Below, one piece after another: positions 1 to 10,467 of a stretch of DNA of 64,000 bases. Source of the DNA: Heligmosomoides polygyrus polygyrus. Lineage: Eukaryota; Nematoda; Chromadorea; Rhabditida; Heligmosomidae. Numbering within the stretch: the stretch's first letter is position 1; each line of letters opens with the position of its first letter. The notes under the pieces were generated by a model. The model saw only the letters and a program-made list of their open reading frames with translations. It was not told the DNA's origin and did not search any database. The DNA lies in NCBI GenBank assembly GCA_947396885.1, contig OX377205.1:99120428-99184427 (forward strand). The letters run 5' to 3'. A program made the translations under genes and the position numbers.

Positions 1-290
1 GCGCACCACTGCGCCGTCCGCCACTGCAGCGAATGCGCGCCGTTGACAGTTGCCCCGCGCCCGTCGCTGGAGTGACGCGAGAGTATACCCTAGGCCTTAG
101 CCCTAGTTTATACTTGCGCCGCCAGGCGGCGCGGCATCACGAACACCATAGATATCGATTTCTCGTGCCGTCCGGTCGATATCTATGGCGCCTTTTATAC
201 TCCCGCCGCGCAGCGGCGCGTCAATTCGAGACGCGGCGCGGCCAGTCGCGCCGCGCCCGAATTTGACGCGCCGCTGCGCGATTGTAGTTA
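1..290. repeat. Cluster of GC-rich PIF/Harbinger-like MITEs
   Basis: Two GC-rich elements abut. The right end of one (GAGAGTATACCCTAGGCC) is followed by TTA at about 104 and then by the left end of another (GCCCTAGTTTATACTTGCG). The interior is built of GGCGGCGCGG-type palindromes and an ATCGAT-rich core. Related ends occur near 1270, 9745, 17240, 20575, 25510, 42397, 44192 and 61233. The open frames here are GC-driven and not coding. Confidence 0.6.
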
Positions 291-990
291 GAAAGGGGAG
301 CGTCAGCGACGCGCGGCGACCAACTTCTACGTACTACGTTCCGTGCGCCATAAAGGACGACGGAAGAGACGGTCCATGAGTCATTGAAGAACCAAAACAG
401 AAAAAATTCGTCTGGCCGATCAGCGGAATGCTTCTGGCTAATGTTAGTGGTGGAAATCCTGTGAGGAACGACAAATCCTCTCTTAAAGCTGGGGTCGAAG
501 TCGTCTGCTCAACCTACGGTTGAAATTGGTGTGGTATTGATTCGAGTCCCCTGCAATGCAAATGGCACTAAACGACTCTTTATTTTGCAAATGTGCAGGT
601 TCAAAAGTAAAATTGCTGGAAGGTTCTCATTGTCGAGAATCGCTCAGAATTCTCTCTCGTATTGCAATTCCGTGGTCATTGTTCACTGAACATATCTTTA
701 GCGTAGTAGGTAAAACTTCGTGAATGTCTACAGATCTCCATCCCCTTCCTATGTTACGAAAGGTACGGGTGACTATGGCAACGGTCACCGAAAACGGATC
801 AGATTCGTGGCCAGCACCCTAAATACCCCCCCCCCCCCCCTGGAGAAGTTTCGTCAAAAAACCTTTTCGACATATCATCGACCTCTGGAGTCCTGAAAGT
901 GCAATAGTGCCATAATTTTGCTACACCTTCGTTGTTTTGTTAGGTGAGGAGCCAAAACAAGGAGTACACAGCAAAATGATTCATCTCGGT
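291..990. other. No gene seen
   Basis: Unremarkable sequence with short open frames only. A run of 16 or so C residues lies at about 825-840. I see no exon with good splice sites here. Confidence 0.5.
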
Positions 991-994
991 GGTG

Positions 995-1290
995 AATCTC
1001 CCACTCCACACCGAGTCTGCCGCAGCTGATCGCGTCGCGCCGCGTCCTTCCCTCCAGCGGCGCGATTCGCCGAATACCGTAACCCAAAATTCCGTCAAGT
1101 GTGGTGTTTTGAGGCGGCGGAGTATGAATGCGGTGCGGCGCCGCCGGGCGGCGCGAAAAATCGATAGCTATATCAACCATCACGCCGCGCCGCGCGGCGG
1201 CGCGAGTATAAAAGGCGCCTATCCCGACCATCGTGCCGCGCCGCCCAGCGGCGCAAGTGTAAACTAGGGCTTAGGCCAGTTTATACTTCA
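995..1290. repeat. GC-rich composite MITE copy
   Basis: The stretch around 1100-1160 matches 36840-36910 (both read a GAGGCGGCGGA-like motif, then a run ending GCGAAAAATCGA), and it ends in AGTATAAAAGG and a TAGGGCTTAGG junction like those at 17370 and 36940. It therefore belongs to the dispersed GC-rich family and not to a gene, although frames on both strands stay open for about 100 codons. Confidence 0.55.
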
Positions 1291-1320
1291 ACCGCGAGAG
1301 ACGCGACGCCGCGTATTGTA

Positions 1321-1540
1321 TATTTCAATTTTCTAATCATCTCAAAAGCTACGCGATGTCCCTAAGACCCTGTTTATACTTCCGACGCCGAGCGACGCGA
1401 CGGCATGTGGCCACATTGATCCAGCGACGCGATTGATCAACTCGGCCACTATACATGCCGTCGCGTCGCTCGGCGTCGGAAGTATAAACGGGGTCTTAGG
1501 GACATCGCGTAGCTTTTGAGATGATTAGAAAATTGAAATA
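1321..1540. repeat. Near-perfect palindrome with ~88-bp arms
   Basis: The sequence starting TATTTCAATTTTCTAATC at 1321 is repeated inverted, ending at 1540. The arms are about 88 bases around a loop of about 45 bases near 1410-1455. The inner part is a PIF-like MITE (GTTTATACTTCCGACG end, flanked by TAA at 1370 and TTA near 1497), but the palindrome also extends about 45 bases outside the MITE on each side. It would form a long hairpin. Confidence 0.85.
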
Positions 1541-1853
1541 TACTATTGAATAAACCTGATGAGCAACATTACACTAAAATAACCGGATAAAAAGTATATC
1601 CGACGAGGCGACATTCGAGGAGTGGGCTATGATGACAAGCAATACTAGTGACGGACAAGATCTATTATGGTGTCCCGTAATTTTCTGGGTTATCATACCA
1701 TTTTTATTGAAATTTATTACAACAAGATAATAACAAAGGGTAGTCAATCGATATATTCTCCATTTGTGGCCACAACTTTTCTCCAACAATTGGACAGAAA
1801 GTTGAATGCATTCTACCGGGAAGAAGCTGGCCTACTGCTGATACATTCATCGA

Positions 1854-2039
1854 TTACGCGTTGAACTTCTTGACGATGCGAGCATCTGAGAGCGCCGCAA
1901 TCGCCTCTTGCGTTCGTTTCGCTCGATACCGTTGTGGGTTATCCATCAACACGCGAATAGTTCCGAATCTCGAGCACTTCTCAAGCAGCTTACGCTTCAT
2001 TTGCAGCTTATCTTCAATGAACAAGTGCACTGTAATCGT
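1854..2039 (-). CDS. Possible terminal exon, unknown protein
   Basis: A 61-codon frame ends in TAA at 1854 and begins just after an acceptor-like CAG/GCAG at 2040. The translation is rich in charged residues (EDKLQMKRKLLEKC, then RVLMDNPQRYRAKR) with codon use unlike the repeats around it, which is why I think it may be a real last exon. No upstream partner exon was recognised and I do not know the family. It could be a relic. Confidence 0.3.
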   Translation of the reverse strand, partial: TITVHLFIEDKLQMKRKLLEKCSRFGTIRVLMDNPQRYRAKRTQEAIAALSDARIVKKFNA

Positions 2040-2120
2040 CTGCCTGTCCGGTGAAAGCAAGTAGGAAATTATGGGACACACTAATACACAAATGAAAAGG
2101 AATACATGCAGAGAAAACAA

Positions 2121-2520
2121 ATGAATTCGATTGCCACATCATGTTTAATAGCAGAGTACATGCAAATTCTAAAGAGTATTCTGCTACGTGCCGTGCTTCT
2201 AATGCACGTCATGAAGGCTCAGATTTTCAAGTCTATTTTATAGCATAAAATGTTTGTCATTCTCTACAAAAGACAAAAGAAAATGGTAAAAAAGGGAAGG
2301 AAGTGCTAAACAGTTCTAACGAGCCAGATCGGGCATCCTCTCTATAGTTTTCAACGTATTCTAGCTGAAATGGAGCACAGAGAAGCTACTGAAATGCACC
2401 TGTGATGGCCTCATGACGTCACTTAGAAAAAGAATACAATTTTTGAGCGAAATCACAAGCCAGAGCAAATGCAGCCAGCCCTAGCTGAAAAATGATAGTG
2501 TTCCGACGCAAATGCCTCGC
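2121..2520. other. No gene seen
   Basis: Ordinary AT-rich sequence with no supported exon on either strand and no repeat shared with the rest of the window. Confidence 0.4.
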
Positions 2521-3000
2521 GGATCTATCCTAGTCCTGGGTGGTGCAACATAATTAAAGAGTAGATGACAAAATGAATTGAGACTTACCGAGCGACTCTT
2601 AGAGAACGAGTTGGAACCTAAAAGAAGCCAAAAACAAACAGACAAAAAATAAAAAATCGCCGCGGGCAAAGAGCGACGGAATGGAGGCATGCCGCGTGCT
2701 GACCGCCGGCTGACATGTCATAACCAGGATCTAACATGGTGAGGAGGGCACATGAAGCCGCATGCCGCGTGCTGACCGCCGCCTGACACGTTATAACCAG
2801 GACCCAACATGGTGAGGAGGGCATACAACTTTGCCGGCTTACAACCGCAACAAATGCAATTTTCGTTTTTTTTCTTTGCGAGCTTTTCTTGTTTAGGGTC
2901 CTGTATCGTTCTGTAGGAGTCGCTCGGTAAGACTCAAATGCACTTGTTACATATAATACCTTTTAGTTATGTGCCCTTCCCCCCAGACTAGGATAGATCC
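2521..3000. mobile_element. Foldback MITE, GGATCTATCCTAGTC family, copy 1
   Basis: The left end GGATCTATCCTAGTC at 2521 is inverted at the right end (GACTAGGATAGATCC, ending 3000). A second inverted pair lies inside, the block around CTTACCGAGCGACTC at about 2586 and its reverse complement at about 2915. Two further copies (5386-5578 and 33655-33836) and a lone end at 7132-7155 share the termini. The interior carries a 72-bp tandem duplication. No transposase is present. Confidence 0.75.
2687..2823. repeat. 72-bp tandem duplication
   Basis: Two adjacent units each begin GCATGCCGCGTGCTGACCGC and end CATGGTGAGGAGGGCA, differing at a handful of positions. The pair sits inside the foldback MITE and explains the similar open frames there. 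Confidence 0.8.
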
Positions 3001-3321
3001 TGCTTCGCTTCATTGGATATTGCGCACTTCTTAGACTTTTCCTAGCTGTTCTTAAATAAAACTACCGATGTTCTCAAGAAAATTAAAAACTTTTGTCGAA
3101 AAAGCACTTTCAACATAAACAGAAGAAAGACACTAATTCCACTCAGCTCCGCCTGTATAAGTATTGTGTACACCGGTTGTCCTGGAAACTATTTAAACAA
3201 GACAGCACTGTCCAGAACTTGAGAATACCGAAGGAATTGCTGAAATAATCGTTGTATACTGATTGCATATCTAATAGAAATAGTTAGATATGCATAAGCA
3301 GGCGTAACCAGTAGCAATCTA

Positions 3322-4604
3322 TTAGGTTGTAACGAATTAAATGGCACTGGCTCGCGCCATTTTTTGGCGCGTCTTTACGCGTTTGATCAAGAACAAACCG
3401 TGACATGTGGCATACCATTTAGAAGCGCAAACTTTGCTCTACCGGTGAGTACCAAATTTTCTATGTAAAAGTGGAAAAACTTTAGAGTTTTATTGACTTT
3501 TTCGCAGATGGACAAAAGGGTAATCCGAGGCATTTACTTGTATGAATTCAAGCTGGGCACTACCGCTGAGGAGGTGGACGAGAAGATCAACGCCGCTTTC
3601 GGTCAAGGATGTTCCACAATTCGGACGGCGTATCGTTGGTATCAGAAGTTCCGGAATGGAGATGAGAGCTTGGAAGAACATGAAGGTCGTGGGAGGCATA
3701 GCGATGTTGATGAGGACAAGCTGAGAGATGTGGTAGAGGCGGATCCACACAAAGGTACCAGGGAGATAGCGAAGGTTCTTGGCGTCAGTCACAACACAGC
3801 TGCCCGGCATCTGAAGGGAATTGGAAAGACCAAAAAGCTGGAAAGATGGGTGCCTCACGAGCTGTCTGAGGAGCAAAGAAACCGACGATATGAGATCTCG
3901 TCCGCACTGCTTCTACGGAACGAAACGGACCCATTCCTTGATCGCATCGTAACCTGCGACGAGAAATGGATAATGTACGACAACAGGCGACGATCGGCAC
4001 AGTGGGTGGACAGCGATGAGAGCCCCAAGGTTTCTGCGAAGCCGGAATTGCACCAAAAGAAAGTAATGGTGACAGTATGGTGGTGTTCGCTGGGAATTGT
4101 TCACCACAGCTTCCTCCCTCCCGGTGAATCCATCACGGCAGAGAAGTACTGCATAGAAATTGAAGAAATGATGAAAAAGTTGAAGGATATCCGGCCGGCC
4201 TTGGTAAACCGAAGACAAGTTCTCCTTCTGCACGACAATGCTCGCCCCCATCTAGCACGAATGACGTTGCAGAAATTGAATGAGCTGAGCATTGAAACTC
4301 TACCACATCCTCCGTTTTCCCCCCACCTCTCCCCAACAGACTACCGTTTCTTCAAGCATCTTGGCGACTTCTTGGTAGGGAAAATATTCAAATACCAACA
4401 GGATGCCGAAAGGGCCTTCGAAGATTTCGTCAATTCCAGAACTTCTGATTTTTATGCTACTGGGTTAAAAAAGCTTGTGTCACGTTGGCAAAGATGTGTA
4501 GAATCAGAAGGTTTTTATTTCGATTAATAAACTTACCTACATGCCGAGGTATTAACTGTTCAAATTTACAGTGGTTCAGTGTCATTTATTTCGTTACAAC
4601 CTAA
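3322..4604 (+). mobile_element. Full-length mariner (Hsmar1/bandit-like)
   Basis: A 1283-bp element is bounded by TTAGGTTGTAACGAA and its inverse (TIRs imperfect beyond about 15 bases) and flanked on both sides by the dinucleotide TA (3320-3321 and 4605-4606), as expected of mariner insertion. It encodes an uninterrupted transposase. Intact TIRs, target duplication and frame point to a recent insertion. Confidence 0.95.
3508..4527 (+). CDS. Mariner transposase, intact
   Basis: A 339-residue protein, from the ATG at 3508 to the TAA at 4525-4527, that cuts and pastes the mariner. The N-terminal half has the paired helix-turn-helix region (ESLEEHEGRGRHSDVDEDKL, then GVSHNTAARHLKGIGK), the WVPHEL linker typical of mariner, then the catalytic domain: first Asp in VTCDEKWI, second in LLHDNARPH, third in SPTDYRFF, with exactly 34 residues between the last two (D34D). 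The length is normal for the family and the sequence runs parallel to Hsmar1 to the C-terminal RWQ..V...G.YFD. I start at 3508, not at the upstream in-frame TTG, because MDKRVIRGIYLYEFK aligns with the family start. The ATG is preceded directly by an acceptor-like TTTTTCGCAG, and a GTGAGT donor lies about 62 bases upstream, so the leader may be spliced. Confidence 0.93.
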   Translation: MDKRVIRGIYLYEFKLGTTAEEVDEKINAAFGQGCSTIRTAYRWYQKFRNGDESLEEHEGRGRHSDVDEDKLRDVVEADPHKGTREIAKVLGVSHNTAARHLKGIGKTKKLERWVPHELSEEQRNRRYEISSALLLRNETDPFLDRIVTCDEKWIMYDNRRRSAQWVDSDESPKVSAKPELHQKKVMVTVWWCSLGIVHHSFLPPGESITAEKYCIEIEEMMKKLKDIRPALVNRRQVLLLHDNARPHLARMTLQKLNELSIETLPHPPFSPHLSPTDYRFFKHLGDFLVGKIFKYQQDAERAFEDFVNSRTSDFYATGLKKLVSRWQRCVESEGFYFD

Positions 4605-4611
4605 TAACTAG

Positions 4612-4858
4612 CGTGTTTGGTAGTACAGAAGGTAAGAGGTGCTGCAGAGTAAACCAATAGGTCATGGGTTCCAATCCTGCCTAGCCTGATCAAGCCTTCC
4701 ACCTATCCTATACCACTCACCATTGTTCTATTGGAAGCAGACTTTTTTTGTGATGAAAGAGCACGGACTTCTGAATAACGCTACTTACTGTATAGGCCAA
4801 CTACGCATTTAAATTACGTCCACGATAACCAAAAGAAGCAGAATACGTGGCGCATTCC
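4612..4858 (+). mobile_element. tRNA-derived SINE, copy a
   Basis: The 5' part has tRNA-like internal promoter traces (GGTAAGAGGTGC as a weak A box, GGTTCCAATCC at about 4669 as a B box). The 3' end carries GAATACGTGGCGCATTCC, the conserved tail of this family. Other copies: 5294-5385 (partial), 8155-8347, 11669-11950 and 32551-32790. Confidence 0.6.
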
Positions 4859-5293
4859 ACAACGTGGTCATTAACCACGATCTCTATCTTTTATATGTTT
4901 CAAATTATAAAAACCTCTATTTGAAGTGAGATTTTTTTGCCATAGAAAGCTCATTCCCTTTCAATAGAGCGATTGTCTTCACTCCACTAAAAACAACTGT
5001 GCATTTGGAGAACAGTGACTCACCAACCGGTTGCAGTTCGAATTTGAGAATTCCTTAAATTCTTTCGGTGTGACTAGGAAGTAGCAGGAATTAACGAAGA
5101 CCGTTCCAAGGAAGTGGATTCACATTACAATGCATTTTTATAGCGTTACTACAAAGATATGGCGCCTAAAGGAATGTTCGAAGAATTCTGGATCATAAAG
5201 TACTTGTTTTATGATTCTCTTTAATTTTTTAAATCTAAAAACAATTTAACAAAAAATAATAATAAATAGAGGACGGCATTTGTGCTTTTTTTT
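4859..5293. other. No gene seen
   Basis: AT-rich spacer with no supported exon or repeat. Confidence 0.4.
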
Positions 5294-5385
5294 GGGATGC
5301 GCCGCGTATTCTACCCTCAGGGCTTCTGTGGAAGCAGTATTTGCCCTATACAACGCCGTGCCTTGGGAATCCGACAGATAATCCT
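5294..5385 (-). mobile_element. SINE 3' fragment, copy c
   Basis: The inverted tail motif GGGATGCGCCGCGTATTC (5294-5311), next to an A-rich tract read in SINE orientation, marks the 3' end of the same SINE family. Its 5' part is interrupted or replaced by the foldback MITE that starts at 5386. Confidence 0.55.
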
Positions 5386-5578
5386 GGTATCCATCCTAAT
5401 CGGAGGGGACGTAGAGTGATTCGCGTCTCCAATCCTTTCCTTGAGTTTCTACGAGAGATTCGGATGCTGTTCCGTGATGCTAGAGTTTGAATTAAATTTA
5501 GTGGATATGGTTGTGTGGAACGGGATGACAGGCGCAATTGGCATTTTACGGTTGCCCCTCCCGACTAGGATAAATCCT
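5386..5578. mobile_element. Foldback MITE, GGATCTATCCTAGTC family, copy 2
   Basis: A 193-bp element with a degenerate left end (GGTATCCATCCTAATCGG) and right end CCGACTAGGATAAATCC. Its interior around 5500-5550 matches, inverted, the interior of the copy at 33655-33836. Confidence 0.65.
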
Positions 5579-6539
5579 AATTCCCTTGTGTTGCCTAGAC
5601 AAGTCTGCTTCTGATGGAAAGCATAGTTGTCCTGGGCGGGACCCTAATCTAGAACTTTGATTCGATGTGTAAGAGACAGCCGACGCCCCCACCTGACTGC
5701 CAAAGCCAAAAAATTGTCAATGAAAATATTGTATTCTTTTGCGATATTTTCAAAAAGTAGTATCTTGTACCTAAAAACAAAAAAAGCAATACATGGGCCA
5801 AAAAACAACTGGCAAAACAAATATAGGAAGCCTACTAAGTCTACTGTACAGTAACAAAATTAATGACGCCATAATGATTGCTTAAAAAATCGCAGACAAC
5901 TCCAAGAATGAAAAAATCAAGTGCTGCTGGACAAACTAAACGTAAGGACGTAGTGGGTTTGCTGAAAAATGACTACATGCTTGAGGTAAGACTGCGCAGC
6001 TCACATAAAATTAATAACAAATACCAATTAAGTAAAAAGGCACGCAAGAAAAAATATCACTACGAGACGACAATTTTGAAGGGTTGTCAATAAATTAACT
6101 ACTCTTTACTAAAAGAACTTTGAAAAATTCTCAAATAAATAATGAATTCAAAAAATGAGGGCATTCTTTTGAGGTCTGTCAGGATTCATATGAGTGATGT
6201 TGAACCATGTAAATGGCAATGGAATTTTTTCGCGAAGGAAAAATCAGATGGAAAACTCTCTCTTTATTCAAGCGGAATTGTACGGTGGAAAACGAGAGGT
6301 TCACTTACAAAATGAGAGACGAAGAGCTCTTCAGATTGCCTACGAAAACATTAACAAGAATTTTGGACCTATGCTATTGGGGAGGGGCAATTCACTCATC
6401 ATTTTGACGACGACGGTAAATTTGGAATTGAGGTATTATTCCATGGCGGCTACACATTCAGGTGGCACCCTAAGCTAAATTGTCAGTGTTCAGTTTATGT
6501 CCATTGGGACACACATACACCAGTCGTTCGACACCGTTA
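5579..6539. other. No supported gene; one exon-like block
   Basis: An exon-like block at about 5897-5985 (+) lies between CAG and GTAAGA and reads MKKSSAAGQTKRKDVVGLLK in part. Around 6190-6450 two + strand frames are open with mixed-charge content (for example ERRRALQIAYENINKNF), but I found no consistent splice model and assign no function. Confidence 0.2.
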
Positions 6540-6559
6540 ACCTCAAACTTGGGTAATTA
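6540..6559 (-). repeat. 20-bp dispersed terminus motif, site 1
   Basis: CCTCAAACTTGGGTAATTAA occurs here. It recurs at 21531 in the same orientation, at 10976-10995 inverted, and at about 58187 inverted with one mismatch. It may be the end of an undescribed element. Confidence 0.6.
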
Positions 6560-7131
6560 AACCAAACTGAATTTTTCACAAATACAATAAACGATAGAGC
6601 ATGATAATAACATCCTACAAGAGAATGAAGAAGTGAAAAAGAAACACAAGAAGATCGCCATGAATTTTCTAATATGCCTTTTTATAAGGAGCTTTTTGTT
6701 TGCATAGCAGCAATCTCTAAGAGAAAGCTCTAACCAGGAAACTATCTCAACGGTAGGTCGGAGCGGCCCAAGTGTTGTTTCTGGGCAGAATCGTCTCTCT
6801 CTCTGGGAAACAACAAAATGCAAGTTTCTCGACCCCAGTATAATTCTGCGCAGAGTTAGACACGACGGAAGTTGGGCCGTTGGCGGCGTTAGCCCTATGC
6901 CTGCAGGTGGAGGGCGGGCTCAAGTTGGTTGGAAACAGCGATGACGAGCGAGCGATGGTGGCGCAGTAGGTAGAGGGGCGGCGTAATTCCCATAATCCTA
7001 AGAGAGGAAAAAGAAATTCCTTTACAATATCCCACGAAATCGTCCTATGATCGCGAGAAAGTTGCGGTAGAACTTTTCTCTACAGTTTCCTCCAGGGATT
7101 GGTCTTTATTTCTGTTCTGCTGCTCTAGTGC

Positions 7132-7155
7132 CGCCCTCCCAACTAGGATAGATCC
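7132..7155. repeat. Solo end of the GGATCTATCC MITE family
   Basis: CCTCCCAACTAGGATAGATCC matches the right terminus of the three foldback MITEs, with no partner end close by. Confidence 0.5.
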
Positions 7156-7206
7156 GAAATGTTACCTAGTTATCACTGTCGTTGTTAATAAAGTCATGAA
7201 CAGTTT

Positions 7207-8031
7207 TTGCAGCTCTTTCGGAAGGCGATATTGCAAGGCACTATGTTTTACTCTTTCCTTTCCCTTTTAATATACCGGCGCATGAATACCATTCATGAAA
7301 GCAAACCGGTCATAGATGAGCCTTTCAGAAATTCGTCAGTTCTTGAGAATGAAAATATTTATGACTGCGTAGCAGGGCTAGACAGCAACAAACAGAAAAA
7401 TGAAAACGATGCACATAGGAAAAGGTCAACCGCAGTGTCAGACAGCAAGGAGATTCGTGGAAGTGTCGAGAAAGTGAAGTGAACGCCACGCAACAGCAGC
7501 GGATTGTAGTCACGTCGGGAGAACCAGTTCAACTTCTTCACTTCATGGCAGCTGATAAGGCGGTTAACGACAATTTCGACGATTGATAGTGCAGGAATTC
7601 CAACGAGGAGGTGGAGGCGGTGAGGGGAAGAACTACAAGGACATGGACGAGGCGGTCGTTTGGATAGAATTCGGCTGATTCCTAGGCTGTTCGTCATGAA
7701 GAAAAACGCTCGAAAATGGCTTAGCTTCTGTCACAAGACTTCCGACTCACTCATGGTCCGAGCAAACTGAACAAGACAAACACCACAAGATAAGGACCGC
7801 TTCTGACTGGGTGGACCCGTCAGAAGACATCCACAGGGCAAGTCGACACTCTTTTCGTGTCTGTTAAGCCATCTGACGTTGACGTGGAATAAAGAGCTTC
7901 TGTGGTTCAATTCAACTGCACTAAAGCAGCACCTAGGCGAAGACAGAGTTCCACTGAACAAGAAAGAAATCCCGCAAATGCACAGCTGCCTGAACAAGCT
8001 GCTGAAGCATCAGAGGGCTTGATTGCTTTTG
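7207..8031 (+). pseudogene. Coding-like relic, unknown family
   Basis: Several + strand stretches have protein-like composition but in different frames: 7325-7480 (ends KEIRGSVEKVK), 7700-7865 (WSEQTEQDKHHKIRTASDW, then VDPSEDIHR), about 7845-7895 (TLFVSVKPSDVDVE, another frame) and 7950-8031 (NPANAQLPEQAAEASEG, ending GND and TAA). Frames change without good splice sites, so I read this as a decayed gene or transposon open frame. The opposite strand is also open for 80-110 codons, which lowers confidence. Confidence 0.25.
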
Positions 8032-8154
8032 GAAATGACTAACGCCTTGAATCGGAAGAAATCGATGTGGTGGAGAAGGAGGGGCGCGTTTGAAATTTGG
8101 AAGAACCGTCTTTCTATAGGCAAAGCATCTTTCTCTCACACAGTAGGGAAATAA

Positions 8155-8347
8155 AAATGGAAGCGTGTAGCCCAGCCGAGGCAGGCGCCGGCACTCGGGT
8201 GCATCCCGAATCGAGTTATGGTTCAAGTCCTTTCGAGGCTAAACAAGCCAACAGGCTTTCTAGGGTCTGCGGATGCTTTTTAGGCATTTCTAGGCATCAA
8301 TCATGCATAAACGACAACTGAAGCGAGTAGAATTCGTGGCGCACCCC
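8155..8347 (+). mobile_element. tRNA-derived SINE, copy b
   Basis: It has the B box GGTTCAAGTCC at about 8221 and the family tail GAATTCGTGGCGCACCCC at 8330-8347. Confidence 0.6.
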
Positions 8348-8800
8348 ACGAAAAACCTTATTACCTCCGACCTTCGTCCTTTATTTCATAGCTGATCTGA
8401 GCAGTTGGATTTCCTCTAGTTACAAAACATTGACCAGAATGGAAAACGAATCAGAATCTTATTCGTGGAACTAGCTTAGATCTCATTTGTTATTGAAGAA
8501 CGAAGAGGAGACGTCGTTCGAATAGGTAGTTTTCGAGATATTCCGTGGTTTCTGTATCATTTTCTTTCTCGTAAAACTGGACACCCTTCTAAGCGATCGG
8601 ATCGTTTTTGAAATCAAATTTGACACCTTCCAAATGTAAACGAGCCCCTTCCACACTGAAGTATGAAGACTCTTCAATAGGTTGTTGTCATTTTTTTTTT
8701 GTTCAAGGAAAATTTTAGAATGACTTTTTTTGAAGCTTCGATGACCCCAATTCTGGGAAGAAATAATGACTGAAAGCCTGTCCTGAAGACGAGGAAGGCT
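8348..8800. other. No gene seen
   Basis: AT-rich sequence with a T tract at about 8690. No supported exon. Confidence 0.4.
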
Positions 8801-8810
8801 GTTATTTTCA

Positions 8811-9060
8811 ATGAGAAAAAAAGAGATTGCGCCATGCTCTCAACCAAGACTTTGCAATTTTTATTCGATCGATAAAAAATTTCCGTTTGCATGGAGTTTC
8901 ACACCTGTAAACGAGATAACGAAAGCAACTGTAAAGAGCTTGCATATCCACATATTGGTGCTTACTGAAAACAGCGTTCACATTGTCAATCGGGTGAAGC
9001 TTGCCGAATGCATGGCGCAATCCCTTATATTAAGGCACTGAATGATTGCTGCCTTATTGC
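8811..9060 (+). repeat. Dispersed repeat, copy 1
   Basis: From AAAGAGATTGCGCCATG to TGCCTTATTGCGCTT this stretch matches 28245-28520 at many positions (shared CATGGAGTTTCACACC, shared end). The similar short open frames in both are a by-product. Confidence 0.65.
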
Positions 9061-9740
9061 GCTTCAAAGTAAAATCCAAATTGTTTTTTTTTCTCAATCA
9101 TACGTGCAACTGAACTAAACATTTTCGAGGAAAGCCATAGGAAATCTTCCTTGGGCAAAAAATATTCTAACCATCCTGGAGAGTCTGTAGTTAGATTTGC
9201 AAGAAACCCGCTTCGATATATAGGACGTTCACTTTGATTTCAGGAGGAAGTTTGTTTAAAGGAGTGTCCAGTTTGATGTCCAATTTGACATGAAAATGGT
9301 ATATAAGTGAAGCGAACGGGGAAAATGTCTGCTGTGGTCGTCGACTAAATCGTGATTATCGTTCGAGGAACACAAGCGGATCACGAGCAGTACAACAACA
9401 AACAGCTCCGTCCCTCTCTCCGTGTCAGCGTGACATGAATACAAGTTAGTCACGGGAGAACGATTTTGGGAACTGTCGCCGAAACACCGACGCTGACTAA
9501 TCTCCACCCCACACCTACATACTCCACGCTGGAATGCGAAATTATCGTAGAACATGCGAAAAATTGCAACAGCGGCTGCGAATAGGTGACAGGGCTGAAA
9601 CGCACCCGCAAATGGATTGTCTATGGCGCATTGAAACGCAAGGAATCCCGCTAGCGTCCTTAGGTTTTTAAAAGTCGAGAGCTGAGAGCTCCTTTCCCAC
9701 TAAGAACATGCTTTTTTCATGTGATTCTTTTAAATGTTTA
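9061..9740. other. No gene seen
   Basis: A minus-strand frame of 99 codons (9256-9555) lacks family features or splice partners. The 9270-9300 stretch weakly resembles 27600-27655 (GTGTCCA...TTTGAC...TGAAAAT). Confidence 0.35.
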
Positions 9741-9743
9741 CTT

Positions 9744-10200
9744 TAGGCCTGTTCATACTTCGCGACAGCAGCGACCAGAGCGACAAAAGCGCATCGCGCG
9801 GAAGTGTGAACAGGGGCGGACGATCAAGGCCACGCCCCTCGCAGGGGGGGGGGCATTCGATCTTCCCCTTGTCCCCTTGGCGCACCCACCCCAACCCCTA
9901 GGCTTCCTTGAGAGTCTAATGGCTGCCTTGCGAAACTTTAGAAACACAAAACAAATTTTCCCGGCCCTTCGGTACGCCAGAATACAGACTCGACTCCGCC
10001 CCCTCGCCCGTACATCCCACCTCCCCGTTTTGAACAGGCGACAGCAGCGACTGGAGCGATTAGAGCGACAAGAGCGCCTGGAGCGACAGCGCCAAAGCTC
10101 GAGTATGAACAATTTTCGGCGGCGCGCGCTTGGTTTTAATCGATAGGCATGTTTTGCACGGGCGACGAGTCGCGCTTGTCGCGAAGTATGAACAGGTCCT
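9744..10200. repeat. PIF-like GC-rich MITE cluster
   Basis: TTAGGCCTGTTCATACTTCGCG at 9744 begins the cluster, and related ends (GTATGAACAGG, GTTTTGAACAGGCGAC) recur to about 10200. The interior has repeated GAGCGACAGCG-like units, so the 119-141-codon frames on both strands are repeat-driven. Confidence 0.55.
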
Positions 10201-10467
10201 TTTAGAACCCATTAGAAGGGTGGACATTCGTTCCCTACGCGATGCCACCCGCCGCCACTTCCCGCCTACCCGCCCTATTTGGACAAGTTTGCGGCGCGCC
10301 AAACCGTCGTAAATTGGTGTGACGTCGTCCAAAAACCGAACAGCTGATTGGAGACGCTTAGGGAGCGCATCTCATGGGGAACTCTGAAGTCGGTTTTTGG
10401 TCAGTTCGGTTGAAGAGACAGTTGAAGGAAGGGGTGTATTCTTTGAATTTTCGCCACAACTAGAGAA

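Noticed and set aside
9721..10146. 141-codon frame and a 119-codon frame on the opposite strand
   Set aside because: Both lie in GC-rich MITE repeats (GAGCGACAGCG units), which keep several frames open by composition.
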